Origin: Paenibacillus baekrokdamisoli
Lineage (GTDB): Bacteria > Bacillota > Bacilli > Paenibacillales > Paenibacillaceae
Length of the DNA: 64,000 bases
Assembly: GCF_003945345.1 (NCBI RefSeq)
Contig: NZ_AP019308.1
Coordinates: forward strand, 434,001 to 498,000
Direction: 5' to 3'
Shown here piece by piece: positions 47,008-55,457 of this stretch. Every line of letters begins with the position of its first letter. Within the stretch, counting starts at the first letter, position 1. The notes beneath the pieces were generated by a model. It saw only the letters and a list, made by a program, of their open reading frames with translations. It ran no database searches and was not told the DNA's origin. The translations under genes and the position numbers were made by a program.

Positions 47008-47042
47008 CCTTACCAGCCCGACTTGCAATCAGGCTGGTAAGG
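47008..47042 (+). other. Stem-loop after the exporter pseudogene
   Basis: CCTTACCAGCC (47008-47018) pairs with GGCTGGTAAGG (47032-47042), a perfect 11-bp stem. No T-run follows, so a terminator role is uncertain. Confidence 0.45.
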
Positions 47043-47064
47043 GTCAGCCTAATACGAATATTAA

Positions 47065-48114
47065 TTGGAGGTGTTCATCATAGACGAGCAATTGGATTTA
47101 TATGATGTGACGATTATCGGAGGCGGACCTGCTGGAATGTATGCGGCTTTTTACAGCGGCATGCGTGACATGAAGACGAAGCTGATTGAAGCGAAGGATC
47201 GGCTTGGCGGAAGAATGCTTTTCTACCCAGAGAAAATGATTTGGGATGTAGGAGGCGTAACGCCCATTCTCTGTGAGAACCTGATCCGTCAGCTGGAGGA
47301 ACAGGCCAGAACCTTTGAACCAACCCTTGTTTTTGAGCAGCAGATCGAAGGGCTGGATAGACAAGGGGACGGAACATTCCTATTAACCACAGCATGCGGA
47401 GAAAAGCACTGGACGCGAACGGTCATTATGGCTATTGGATATGGCATCTATAAGATGGCTAAGCTCGAGCTTGAGGGAGCGGATCGGTATGAAGTGACGA
47501 ACTTGCATTATACGGTGCAGGAGCTGGAGCCTTTCCGAGACAAACATGTACTGATTTCTGGAGGCGGGGATTCCGCTGTGGATTGGGCTAATGAACTGGA
47601 GGCACTAGCCAAGAGTGTAACTGTTGTTCATCGACGGGAGAAATTCGGGGGCTTGGAGCGTAATGTGCTGCGGATGAGAGAATCCTCTGTGGACGTACGT
47701 ACGCCTTATGCTGTAGATAAGCTACATAGCATAAGTGGCGACCGAATCGAGCAAGTGACTATCTCCCATGTGGAAACAGGAGAAAGCGAAATGCTGGAAG
47801 TGGACGCTATTATTGTGAATCACGGGATGAAGAGTGATTTTGGACCGATTCTGGATTGGGGCCTAAATATGGGCGAGTGGCATGCTAATGTGAGTGAGAA
47901 GCTGGAGACCAACATTCCCGGAGTGTTCGCGGCTGGTGATTTTGTTATTTACGGCAGTAAGCTCCACCTGATTGCAGGAACGTTCACGGACGCTGCGCTG
48001 GCCGTCAATAGCGCTAAGCTGTATATGGATCCAGAAGCGGATAAAGTGGCTTATGTGTCCTCTCATAACAGTCGCTTTAAGGAGAAAAACAAGGCTCTTG
48101 GTGTAGTTGAGTGA
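47065..48114 (+). CDS. Ferredoxin/flavodoxin-NADP reductase-like flavoprotein (thioredoxin-reductase fold)
   Basis: A cytosolic FAD/NAD(P)H oxidoreductase of about 345 aa in the type-2 ferredoxin-NADP reductase family (YumC-like). The FAD motif is [14 protein letters not shown], the NADPH motif [14 protein letters not shown], and [12 protein letters not shown] binds FAD near the end; no CxxC redox pair is present. Beside siderophore genes it may reduce iron released from siderophores (inference). The start is a puzzle. The GGAGG site at 47067-47071 points to 47080, where the codon is ATA, while the annotated TTG 47065 and GTG 47071 lie before or inside that site and TTG 47092 is too far. Either a rare start is used or the ATG has mutated. 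Confidence 0.82.
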   Translation: MEVFIIDEQLDLYDVTIIGGGPAGMYAAFYSGMRDMKTKLIEAKDRLGGRMLFYPEKMIWDVGGVTPILCENLIRQLEEQARTFEPTLVFEQQIEGLDRQGDGTFLLTTACGEKHWTRTVIMAIGYGIYKMAKLELEGADRYEVTNLHYTVQELEPFRDKHVLISGGGDSAVDWANELEALAKSVTVVHRREKFGGLERNVLRMRESSVDVRTPYAVDKLHSISGDRIEQVTISHVETGESEMLEVDAIIVNHGMKSDFGPILDWGLNMGEWHANVSEKLETNIPGVFAAGDFVIYGSKLHLIAGTFTDAALAVNSAKLYMDPEADKVAYVSSHNSRFKEKNKALGVVE

Positions 48115-48139
48115 AAAGTGGAATCAATTGTATACAACG

Positions 48140-48165
48140 CAGCAGCCTCGGGGCTGCTGTTTTTT
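48140..48165 (+). terminator. Terminator of the flavoprotein gene
   Basis: CAGCAGCC-TCGG-GGCTGCTG followed by six T. A second hairpin, ATGACCCGCA/TGCGGGTCAT (48173-48196), lies just behind. The 48197-48314 stretch holds nothing beyond a seven-codon ATG frame. Confidence 0.9.
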
Positions 48166-48314
48166 CATAAAAATGACCCGCATCTCTGCGGGTCATTGTC
48201 TTGCTATATATAAAGGGGGTAACACTTATTATGAAGGCTGAACATGAAAACTAAATGAGCGTCACCTGATAATTTGCTTAATGTCCGCTTTTATTCTATC
48301 GAACAGGTTTGTCT

Positions 48315-48361
48315 ATTACAAGCTGCTCTCGTTGTGCTAGAATAAATTAACAGATCTGTTA
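48315..48361 (+). promoter_or_regulatory. Promoter and palindromic operator of the DUF1304 gene
   Basis: ATTACA (48315-48320), 17 bases and TAGAAT (48338-48343) form a reasonable vegetative promoter. A perfect 14-bp palindrome TAACAGATCTGTTA (48348-48361) covers the predicted start point, so a dimeric repressor of unknown identity probably binds there. Confidence 0.55.
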
Positions 48362-48399
48362 CACAAGATATGAATGAGATTCGCAGGGAGGAAGATACA

Positions 48400-48759
48400 A
48401 TGATTGCTGCCATACTTGTTGCCATAGTAGCTGCAGAGCATATCTACATTCTGATCTTGGAGATGTTCCTTTGGACAACGCCTCGAGGAATGAAAGCCTT
48501 TGGAACGACAAAGGAAGAAGCGGAAACTTCGAAAGCACTTGCCGCTAACCAGGGGCTATATAACGGATTCCTGGCTGCGGGTCTCGCATGGGGACTTGTT
48601 CATCCTGATGCGTTGATTGGCCGATCGATTGAAATATTTTTCCTAGTATGTGTGATCATAGCTGCCTTATATGGTGGAGCAACAGCGAAGAAATCGATCC
48701 TGGCTTTGCAAGGCTTACCCGCTTTAGTCGCTCTAATGTTTGTTCTTATATCGAATTAA
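48400..48759 (+). CDS. DUF1304 small membrane protein
   Basis: A predicted inner-membrane protein of 119 aa from ATG 48400, which follows GGGAGG; an ATG at 48370 lacks a site. Four hydrophobic helices are visible: AAILVAIVAAEHIYILILEM, GLYNGFLAAGLAWGLV, IEIFFLVCVIIAALYGG and LPALVALMFVLI. The conserved polar motif WTTPRGMKAFG lies between the first two, and NQGLYNGFLA is typical of DUF1304. The biochemical role of this family is not known. It stands alone between terminators. Confidence 0.85.
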   Translation: MIAAILVAIVAAEHIYILILEMFLWTTPRGMKAFGTTKEEAETSKALAANQGLYNGFLAAGLAWGLVHPDALIGRSIEIFFLVCVIIAALYGGATAKKSILALQGLPALVALMFVLISN

Positions 48760-48762
48760 CGT

Positions 48763-48793
48763 CGTGGGAAATCCTTTCCCTCGATTTTTTTTT
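48763..48793 (+). terminator. Terminator of the DUF1304 gene
   Basis: GGGAAA-TCC-TTTCCC with flanking CG pairs, then a run of T through 48793. Confidence 0.75.
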
Positions 48794-48823
48794 GTCTTCT
48801 TTATGTTTATCATCGTTTAAAAA

Positions 48824-48904
48824 ACGGTTGAAGAGACGGACTTGGATGGCGATGGAGTGGAAGAAGTCATTACGCTATTTCCAAGTCACCTCGGAAGACG
48901 GTAA
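48824..48904 (+). pseudogene. Possible fragment of a calcium-loop (FG-GAP-like) repeat protein
   Basis: The 26 codons contain DLDGDGVEEVITLF, the D-x-D-G-D-G calcium-loop pattern of FG-GAP/VCBS-type repeats, and end in TAA at 48902. There is no start codon or ribosome site, and a coding-like stretch continues in another frame to 48929. It is too short to be sure and may be chance. Confidence 0.25.
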
Positions 48905-48972
48905 TCGAGAGAAAACTTCCAAGAAGTAGTTGTATTTTGCGATAGGGTGTAATAAAATAGGTCAAGTGAACA

Positions 48973-49003
48973 TGATAATCATTATCAATGAAAATAATTA
49001 TCA
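48973..49003. promoter_or_regulatory. Double Fur box of the metallophore transport operon
   Basis: TGATAATCATTATCA (48973-48987) is a perfect 7-1-7 Fur box. TGAAAATAATTATCA (48989-49003) is a second with one mismatch, just one base away. They lie 60-90 bases before the first operon gene. The TGATAAT core fits Fur rather than Zur, whose sites read TCGTAAT-type. Confidence 0.9.
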
Positions 49004-49062
49004 TCTGTACACGTACATAAGTCGCATGACGATGAATCAGAATTAGGGAGAGATGAGCAGCT

Positions 49063-50727
49063 ATGTTTCGCAATATGAGGGGTCTATCAGTACTAATTGT
49101 TTCTGTATTCTTATTATCTATCCTACTTAGTGGCTGTAACACGAATTCAAAAACGAATTCGGATTCGAAAACCAACGCGGCGTCTACGAAAGTAACAGAC
49201 AAAGTAGAGCCAACTGCAACTTCTTCGGACAAGACCTTAACGATTTCATGGCCGAAGGATATTGGACCGCTTAATCCGCATCAATATACGCCAAATGAGT
49301 TTTTTGCCCAAGGCATGTATTACGAGCCGCTAATTGACTACGGAGAAGGCGGCAAGCTTATTCCCAAGCTTGCTGAATCATGGGATATTTCAAAGGATGG
49401 CAAGGTATACACGTTCCACTTACGTCAAAATGTGAAGTTCTCCGACGGTTCGGATTTTAATGCGGACGTAGTGAAGAAGAACTTCGATACAATCTTGGCG
49501 AATCGCGACATGCATAGCTGGCTTGGATTGATCGCTCAGATCGATAAAGCTGAAGTCGTCGATGCCCATACCTTTAAGATCACCTTGAAAAATCGCTATT
49601 ATCCGGCACTGCAAGAGTTTGCCGTTGTACGACCTTTGCGCTTCTTGGGCGCTGCGGGTTTCCCGGATGACGGCAATACCGCGAATGGAATTAAAAGTCC
49701 GATTACGACAGGACCTTGGGTGCTGTCCGAATATAAGAAGGACCAAATGGCCGTATTCACCCGGAACGATAACTACTGGGGAACGAAGCCGAAAATCAAC
49801 AAGTTGATTGTTAAGGTTATTCCAGACGGTGAGGCACGTGTCCTTGCACTTGAGAAAGGCGACATCGATCTCATCTGGGGCGAAGGCATTATTAGTCTAG
49901 ACTCGTTCGTTAGCTTAAGAGATTCAGGTAAGTTTGAAACCTCCGTTTCGGATGCCGTTGCAAGCCGCGCATTAATCGTAAATACGGCGAAGGGCCCCTT
50001 TGCAGATTTGAAGGTTCGTTTGGCTCTACAGCATGCCGTTAATAAGGAAGCCATTGTAAATGGCGTTACGAATGGCGTTGAGAAGGTTGCGGATACGATA
50101 ATATCTAGCAATTTCCCCTACGCGAATGTTGGACTTAAACCTTATGATTATAATGTAGAAGAAGCCAAATCTTTATTGGATCAAGCGGGCTGGAAGCTTC
50201 CAGCAGGCAAGACGGTTCGTGAGAAAGACGGGAAGCCGCTGGAGATCGAGCTTGTGTATATGGGGCCTGATGAGGTAGAGAAGCCGATGGCTGTCGCTAT
50301 TCAGTCTGATCTAAAGCAGCTTGGTGTTTCACTGAAAATTACTGGACTTGAGCGTGAGCTTCGCAACAAACGGATGGAAGCAGCGGATTTTGATCTTCTG
50401 TTCTGGGGGACTTACGGTGCACCTTACGATCCTCATTCATTCGTAACGACGAATTACGAGCCAGGCTACGGTATTTTTGAATCGCAGCAGGGACTTGCAA
50501 TGAAGGATGAGCTTCATCAACAGATGAAGGATGTATTGTTGACGGTGGATGAGCAAGAACGCCAGAAGCTGTACACATCCATCTTCACGACTCTTCATGA
50601 TCAAGCGGTATATCTGCCGATCTCGTACCTGACGAATATCGCGGTTTACCCAAGCTATGTGAAGGATCTGAAGTTCCCGGCTCACCGTGATGAAGCGCCG
50701 TTCGATACATTAGATATCCAAAAATAA
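49063..50727 (+). CDS. cntA: Metallophore/nickel-peptide-type binding lipoprotein (CntA/NikA-like)
   Basis: A secreted lipoprotein of 554 aa with lipobox L-S-G-C (Cys25) and a Thr/Lys-rich tether. It is a family-5 solute-binding protein (peptide/nickel class): PHQYTPNEFFAQGMYYEPL, LAESWDISKDGKVYTFHLRQNVKFSDG and SPITTGPWVL. The cntA name is suggested because the same operon carries a protein closely resembling the staphylopine exporter CntE; NikA would be the alternative on sequence alone. It is expected to capture a metal-metallophore complex outside the cell. Twin Fur boxes make iron limitation the likely inducer. It has a good GGGAGAG site and a 19-base gap to the permease gene. Confidence 0.75.
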   Translation: MFRNMRGLSVLIVSVFLLSILLSGCNTNSKTNSDSKTNAASTKVTDKVEPTATSSDKTLTISWPKDIGPLNPHQYTPNEFFAQGMYYEPLIDYGEGGKLIPKLAESWDISKDGKVYTFHLRQNVKFSDGSDFNADVVKKNFDTILANRDMHSWLGLIAQIDKAEVVDAHTFKITLKNRYYPALQEFAVVRPLRFLGAAGFPDDGNTANGIKSPITTGPWVLSEYKKDQMAVFTRNDNYWGTKPKINKLIVKVIPDGEARVLALEKGDIDLIWGEGIISLDSFVSLRDSGKFETSVSDAVASRALIVNTAKGPFADLKVRLALQHAVNKEAIVNGVTNGVEKVADTIISSNFPYANVGLKPYDYNVEEAKSLLDQAGWKLPAGKTVREKDGKPLEIELVYMGPDEVEKPMAVAIQSDLKQLGVSLKITGLERELRNKRMEAADFDLLFWGTYGAPYDPHSFVTTNYEPGYGIFESQQGLAMKDELHQQMKDVLLTVDEQERQKLYTSIFTTLHDQAVYLPISYLTNIAVYPSYVKDLKFPAHRDEAPFDTLDIQK

Positions 50728-50746
50728 TTGACAAGGTGTTTACGAG

Positions 50747-51697
50747 ATGCAGATGTGTATGTATATCTTGAAAAGACTTGCAATGATGGTCCCCATACTA
50801 TTGGGGGCCACCTTTGTTTCTTATTTACTCCTGCGCTTATCTCCCGTTGATCCGGCGAGAGCGTATTTGTCTGCTTCGAATATCGTTCCAACAGAAACAA
50901 CGATTACCGCTGTCCGTGCACAGCTTGGATTGGATCGACCATTCTGGTCCCAATACGGGCATTGGCTATGGCAGCTTTGTCATTTAGATTTTGGCACTTC
51001 TTTTTTTAGTAAGATTCCGGTTTCACGTGAGCTTCTCACAAGGCTGCCGATTACTGCAGCCTTGGCGCTATTAAGCTTATCGGTTGCCATTGTTATCAGC
51101 ATTCCACTAGGCATTGCTTCTGCACTTCGCAACAATAAATGGATTGATCAAGTGTGCCGTTTGCTCGCTTATGTCGGAGCATCCGTACCGCAGTTTTGGC
51201 TCGCATACCTGCTTATTTACTTTCTCTCGGTTAAGCTGGATTGGTTTCCGCTGCAAGGTGCAGACTCAATCATGTATTATATCTTACCCTCCTGTACACT
51301 AGCGCTTGCATTAATTGCAACCTATTCTAGGCTGCTTCGGACGGGACTTCTGGAAACGCTGGAAGAACCTTTTGTGCGATATGCGAGGGCAAGGGGACTT
51401 AAGAAAGCAATAATTATCGGACGTCATGTGCTTCGACATGCGATTCGACCTGTTATTACCGCCGCGGGTATGAATCTGGGGAAGCTGTTTGCAGGTACGG
51501 TCATTGTGGAGCAGATCTTCGCACTTCCCGGAATGGGCGGTTTCTTCCTAGAAGCCGTCTATCATCGAGACTATCCGGTCATTCAAAGTTATATTCTAGT
51601 GATGGCGACTGTTTTTATAATTGGGAACTTGATTGCAGACGTGCTGCAAGCTTGGCTGGATCCGCGCTTGAAGCAACAAATATTGGAAGGGGAGTAA
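50747..51697 (+). CDS. cntB: Metallophore ABC transporter permease (CntB/NikB/OppB-like)
   Basis: A membrane permease of 316 aa with six segments. The N terminus reads LKRLAMMVPILLGATFVSYLLLRLSPVDPA, typical of OppB/NikB proteins. The EAA-like loop is PFVRYARARGLKKAIIIGRHVLRHA. Several ATG codons lie close together (50747, 50753, 50759). It pairs with the next gene to form the channel. Confidence 0.85.
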   Translation: MQMCMYILKRLAMMVPILLGATFVSYLLLRLSPVDPARAYLSASNIVPTETTITAVRAQLGLDRPFWSQYGHWLWQLCHLDFGTSFFSKIPVSRELLTRLPITAALALLSLSVAIVISIPLGIASALRNNKWIDQVCRLLAYVGASVPQFWLAYLLIYFLSVKLDWFPLQGADSIMYYILPSCTLALALIATYSRLLRTGLLETLEEPFVRYARARGLKKAIIIGRHVLRHAIRPVITAAGMNLGKLFAGTVIVEQIFALPGMGGFFLEAVYHRDYPVIQSYILVMATVFIIGNLIADVLQAWLDPRLKQQILEGE

Positions 51698-51703
51698 GCG
51701 AAG

Positions 51704-52594
51704 ATGGGTGTAGGACAATTTGGACTCATTAAGACTGCGAAGGACAAACCGGTCATCATGTTATGTATACTGCTGCTGCTGATTATCGTATTAGCTGGTT
51801 TATGTGCACCTCTGCTTGCTCCTCATGATCCAAGTCTTGTTGATTTAACGCATAAGCTGGAGGGTCCTTCTAAGGCCTATCCGCTTGGAACGGATCAGTT
51901 AGGTCGCTGCATGCTCTCTCGAATGCTTTATGGAACGCAAGTTTCATTAAGCTTAGCTCTATTCATTGTATCATCTTGCTTACTAATCGGTCTTGCAATA
52001 GGCTGCTTTGCGGGTTACGCTGGAGGGAAACTTGATAGCCTCATTATGAGGGTATGCGACACCCTTCTTGCCTTCCCCTCCCTTATTCTTGCGATTAGTC
52101 TAATTGCGATTTGGGGAGCGGGCTGGAAGCAGATGGCAGTTGCGCTTATCATCGTTCAGTCGGTCTATTATACAAGATTTATTCGGGGCTTAGTCGTGGG
52201 CATTAAACAGCAGAATTATATCGCTGCCGCGAAGATAAGCGGTACATCGGCCTACCAAATGATGAGAAGACATATAATCCCCAATCTACTGCCCTCGTTG
52301 TTCGTTGTAGTATCCTTGGAGATCGGTTGGGTGATCATGGATATCTCCGCTTTATCGTTTATTGGGCTTGGGGTTCAAGCTCCGACACCGGAATGGGGAG
52401 CCATGATTAATGAAGGCAAATCATTCCTGCGCAGTCATCCTAGACTGATGATTACGCCTGGTCTGATGATTTTCATAGTCGTAGCACTGCTAAATAGGCT
52501 CGGCGAAGCCCTCAATGACAAGAATGGACACTCGAGGTCTCTTCGCAAATTAGCGAAGAGGGCTAAGTTAAACAAGGTTGCGAATGACCATTAG
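51704..52594 (+). CDS. cntC: Metallophore ABC transporter permease (CntC/NikC/OppC-like)
   Basis: A membrane permease of 296 aa of the OppC/NikC type: APLLAPHDPSLVDLTHKL followed by PLGTDQLGRCMLSRMLYGTQVSL, and the loop NYIAAAKISGTSAYQMMRRHIIPN. It begins six bases after cntB, with GGGGAGTAAGCG as ribosome site region. Confidence 0.85.
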   Translation: MGVGQFGLIKTAKDKPVIMLCILLLLIIVLAGLCAPLLAPHDPSLVDLTHKLEGPSKAYPLGTDQLGRCMLSRMLYGTQVSLSLALFIVSSCLLIGLAIGCFAGYAGGKLDSLIMRVCDTLLAFPSLILAISLIAIWGAGWKQMAVALIIVQSVYYTRFIRGLVVGIKQQNYIAAAKISGTSAYQMMRRHIIPNLLPSLFVVVSLEIGWVIMDISALSFIGLGVQAPTPEWGAMINEGKSFLRSHPRLMITPGLMIFIVVALLNRLGEALNDKNGHSRSLRKLAKRAKLNKVANDH

Positions 52595-52608
52595 GAGGCA
52601 GCAGCTTT

Positions 52609-53421
52609 ATGAAGGAAAGGAATGCGATTCTTGAGGTAGATCGCTTGCATGTTGAGATTCAAACCTATCAAGGCTCGGTACAGGCTGTGCGAGATATTTC
52701 GTTTCGAATCGATGAAGGAAAGGTGCTCGGTCTTGTTGGAGAGAGCGGATGCGGCAAATCGATGACCTGTCTCGCGATATTCGGCCTGCTGAGTCAATCC
52801 GCAGTGCTTGGGAAGAGCAGTCGGATTCGACTGCAAGGACGTGAGTTATCCACGATGAGTGAAGAGGAACTAAGGCAGCTCCGAGGGTTGGACATGAGCT
52901 TCATCTTGCAGAATCCGATGAATGCCTTCAATCCTGTACTGACAATCGGCAAGCAATTTCAAGAAACGATCCAGGCACATACCGACTTTACGCGTAAACA
53001 AGCGCTAACACTTGCGATTGAAGCACTCGCGCAAATGAATTTATCCGAACCGGCCAAGCTGCTGAAGCAATATCCTTTCGAGCTTAGCGGTGGCATGCTC
53101 CAACGAGTCATGATCGCATTATCGCTATCGCTGAAGCCTGCTCTTCTTATTGCAGATGAACCGACAACTGCGCTTGATAATGTGAATCGACGGAATGTCA
53201 TTGAAGCTTTTCAGGCTGTAAAGGCTGTAGGAACCACTGCATTATTGCTTGTATCCCATGATCTTAATGTGATTGGCGAATTAGCGGATATGGTTGCTGT
53301 TATGAAGCAGGGGGAGATTGTAGAGATGGCTCCAACGAATGAAATCTTCTCCAATCCGCAGCATGAGTATACGAAACTTTTATTGGATGCTAGACTTACG
53401 GCTAGCAGTAGGAAGGAATAG
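52609..53421 (+). CDS. cntD: Metallophore ABC transporter ATP-binding protein (CntD/NikD-like)
   Basis: A cytosolic ATPase of 270 aa. Walker A is GESGCGKS (residues 44-51), the Q-loop lies in FILQNPMNAFNP, the signature is LSGGMLQRV and Walker B is LLIADEPTTALD. This is the oligopeptide/nickel class. It is the first of two non-identical ATPases; the second follows the exporter gene. Thirteen bases separate it from the MFS gene. Confidence 0.85.
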   Translation: MKERNAILEVDRLHVEIQTYQGSVQAVRDISFRIDEGKVLGLVGESGCGKSMTCLAIFGLLSQSAVLGKSSRIRLQGRELSTMSEEELRQLRGLDMSFILQNPMNAFNPVLTIGKQFQETIQAHTDFTRKQALTLAIEALAQMNLSEPAKLLKQYPFELSGGMLQRVMIALSLSLKPALLIADEPTTALDNVNRRNVIEAFQAVKAVGTTALLLVSHDLNVIGELADMVAVMKQGEIVEMAPTNEIFSNPQHEYTKLLLDARLTASSRKE

Positions 53422-53433
53422 GAGTCGAATCCA

Positions 53434-54630
53434 TTGAATGCGATAATCAAGGAACAACCATTCTCAAGCCGCGCGATCTGGCTATATGCGGTAGCTTTTA
53501 CCTTTTATGCAACGAATCATATGCTTATTATTGCACTGCCATTCTTCTCGCAGACACTTGGGGCAGGCCGGTCCGAGATTGGTATTATTATGGGAGCGTA
53601 CATGTTCGTCTCCATGTTTTTGCGTCCGGTGGCGGGAGCTGTGGTAGACCGTTATGGTCCAAGAAAGATTTTTCTGATCGCACTTGTGCTGAATGCGATT
53701 GTACTCGTTACCTATACGGCGGAAAGTCTATGGGCTTTTGCTATAATGAGAGCTCTGCAGGGTGTTATACTTGCGTTTTTTTCGATGACTGTTCATCTGC
53801 TCATTATGGATTTGTTATCAGATAAGGTGCGGGGGCAGGGGCTTTCCTTGCTGTCGCTAGCTTCGATGCTGCCTTATACTTTTGTACCCGCACTTGTGCT
53901 TTATATGAAGGATCAGGTTACAATGACGCAAATGTTCCTGCTTCTTGCGGGATTAGGCGCCTGCAATGTGCTGATCGGTATCTCCTTGTATCGCAAGATA
54001 AACATACGAAAGCCAGCAGGGAATGAAAGGGTGAAGCCAGCTGAGTCTCCAACAGGCATGACCAAGGGTCAGGCACTCAAAGCGCTTGTATTGCCTTCCA
54101 TTATTATGCTGTTAGCTTCTATCGTGTTTAGCATTGGTCCTACCTTTTTGCCTTTGTATCTAGAAAGCCGGGGCTTGCATTCAGCACCGCTCTACTTTTT
54201 GACGGAGACAGCTGTTCTAATCTTTATCCGTTTCTTCGGGCGTAAGTATATCCCATCTTCAGGTACCTATCCCAAATGGCTGCTCGTTATTCTGATTGCC
54301 TGCTTTACTTTGTCTCCAATGCTCCTCTTCCAATCGATCTCTACACCCGTTATATTGTGTGCTGCCGTATTCAACGGCTTGGCTTTGTCTTTGTTGTATC
54401 CAACGCTAATGACATACATTTCTTTCGTCGTTCCAGAGCGTGTCCGGGGTTATTCAATTGGATGGTTTATTGCTGCAGCAGATCTAGGGACATCTTCAGG
54501 TGCTTTTATCATGGGGGGACTGGCAGACCTGTACTCCTATCAAACGATGTTCAGCGTGGCGGTAGGTATCGGTTTTTTCACCTTATTACTGGCTATTCTA
54601 TCTCGTGGACAAAAGGCGGTGATCACATGA
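53434..54630 (+). CDS. cntE: MFS exporter resembling the metallophore exporter CntE
   Basis: A twelve-helix major facilitator protein of 398 aa starting at TTG 53434 after an AGGAG site. Stretches that match the remembered staphylopine exporter CntE closely are GIIMGAYMFVSMFLRPVAG, MRALQGVILAFFSMTV, IIMLLASIVFSIGPTFLPLY and FFGRKYIPSSG. It is unusual for an MFS gene to sit inside an ABC import operon unless its product moves the same ligand out. In the staphylococcal system cntE is last; here it lies between the two ATPase genes. It overlaps cntF by 4 bases. The role assignment is by similarity and context, not proof. Confidence 0.75.
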   Translation: MNAIIKEQPFSSRAIWLYAVAFTFYATNHMLIIALPFFSQTLGAGRSEIGIIMGAYMFVSMFLRPVAGAVVDRYGPRKIFLIALVLNAIVLVTYTAESLWAFAIMRALQGVILAFFSMTVHLLIMDLLSDKVRGQGLSLLSLASMLPYTFVPALVLYMKDQVTMTQMFLLLAGLGACNVLIGISLYRKINIRKPAGNERVKPAESPTGMTKGQALKALVLPSIIMLLASIVFSIGPTFLPLYLESRGLHSAPLYFLTETAVLIFIRFFGRKYIPSSGTYPKWLLVILIACFTLSPMLLFQSISTPVILCAAVFNGLALSLLYPTLMTYISFVVPERVRGYSIGWFIAAADLGTSSGAFIMGGLADLYSYQTMFSVAVGIGFFTLLLAILSRGQKAVIT

Positions 54631-55409
54631 GCTTGCTTGTGCTGGAGAACATCTCAAAAACGTATGAAGCCTCCGGATGGTTCGGCATGAAGAAAACGTC
54701 GGCTGCGAAGGCATCGTCCTCCGGTGTGAGAGATATTTCGTTGGTTGTTGAACCGGGGATGTGCCTTGGGATACTAGGGGAAAGTGGTGCGGGAAAAAGC
54801 ACGCTAGCCCGGATTGTTCTTGGCCTTCTTGCTCCTGATCATGGGCGTGTAACGTTTCAGGATGTGGATCTCTATCGTTGTGATCGAAGGACAAGACAGC
54901 GGCTGCGAAGGGATCTGCAGGTTGTCTTCCAAGATAGCTATTCAGCCGTTAATCCGCGTCAAACCGTTCAACAGATTATTGGTGAACCCTTGCGGAATTT
55001 TGAACGTTTTTCTGCTCAGGAAGAGAAGCGGATTATTGCGGAACTGCTGGAGACGGTTGGACTTCGCGCGAGTGATATGGTGAAGACCCCGAAGCAAATG
55101 AGCGGAGGACAGCTGCAGCGCGTCAATATTGCTCGCGCGATTGCATTAAAGCCGAAGCTCATTGTGCTGGATGAGCCGGTCAGCAGTCTGGATATGATCG
55201 TTCAGAAGCAGATTCTGCTCCATCTGAAGGAACTGAAGCAGCACCTGAATCTCTCTTATCTCTTCATCTCTCATGATGTGATGGCGGTTCATGTTCTATC
55301 TGATCAAGTGGCGATCATTGATAATGGCATGATTATGGAGTCCATTAACACGGACGATTTGTTCGAGTGTAATCATCCGGTATCGCGGCGAATTGTCCAT
55401 TCCGTATAA
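54627..55409 (+). CDS. cntF: Metallophore ABC transporter ATP-binding protein (CntF/NikE-like)
   Basis: A cytosolic ATPase of 260 aa. ATG 54627 overlaps the MFS stop (ATGA) and is the start; the frame stays open far upstream inside cntE but that is accidental. Walker A is GESGAGKST (residues 51-59), the Q-loop lies in VFQDSYSAVNPRQT, the signature is MSGGQLQRV and Walker B is LIVLDEPVSSLD. It is the second ATPase of the importer and the last gene of the operon. Confidence 0.85.
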   Translation: MSLLVLENISKTYEASGWFGMKKTSAAKASSSGVRDISLVVEPGMCLGILGESGAGKSTLARIVLGLLAPDHGRVTFQDVDLYRCDRRTRQRLRRDLQVVFQDSYSAVNPRQTVQQIIGEPLRNFERFSAQEEKRIIAELLETVGLRASDMVKTPKQMSGGQLQRVNIARAIALKPKLIVLDEPVSSLDMIVQKQILLHLKELKQHLNLSYLFISHDVMAVHVLSDQVAIIDNGMIMESINTDDLFECNHPVSRRIVHSV

Positions 55410-55428
55410 GTATAGGGGCTTGAAGCTG

Positions 55429-55457
55429 AACCACGCCGAACGACTGCGTGGTTTTTT
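55429..55457 (+). terminator. Terminator of the cnt-like operon
   Basis: AACCACGC and GCGTGGTT form an 8-bp stem around a 9-base loop, followed by a run of six T from 55452. Confidence 0.85.

Noticed and set aside
48231-48254. Seven-codon frame with a good ribosome site, a possible leader peptide
   Set aside because: Too short and without regulatory codons or an attenuator. It probably reflects chance.
54276-54626. Upstream extension of cntF inside cntE
   Set aside because: It lies in another frame of a conserved MFS gene and has no ribosome site. ATG 54627 gives the normal ATPase length.
49063-55409. Calling the operon a plain nickel (nikABCDE) or dipeptide importer
   Set aside because: An embedded CntE-like exporter and Fur boxes fit a metallophore system better. 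Nickel or peptide import remains the fallback if the exporter match fails.
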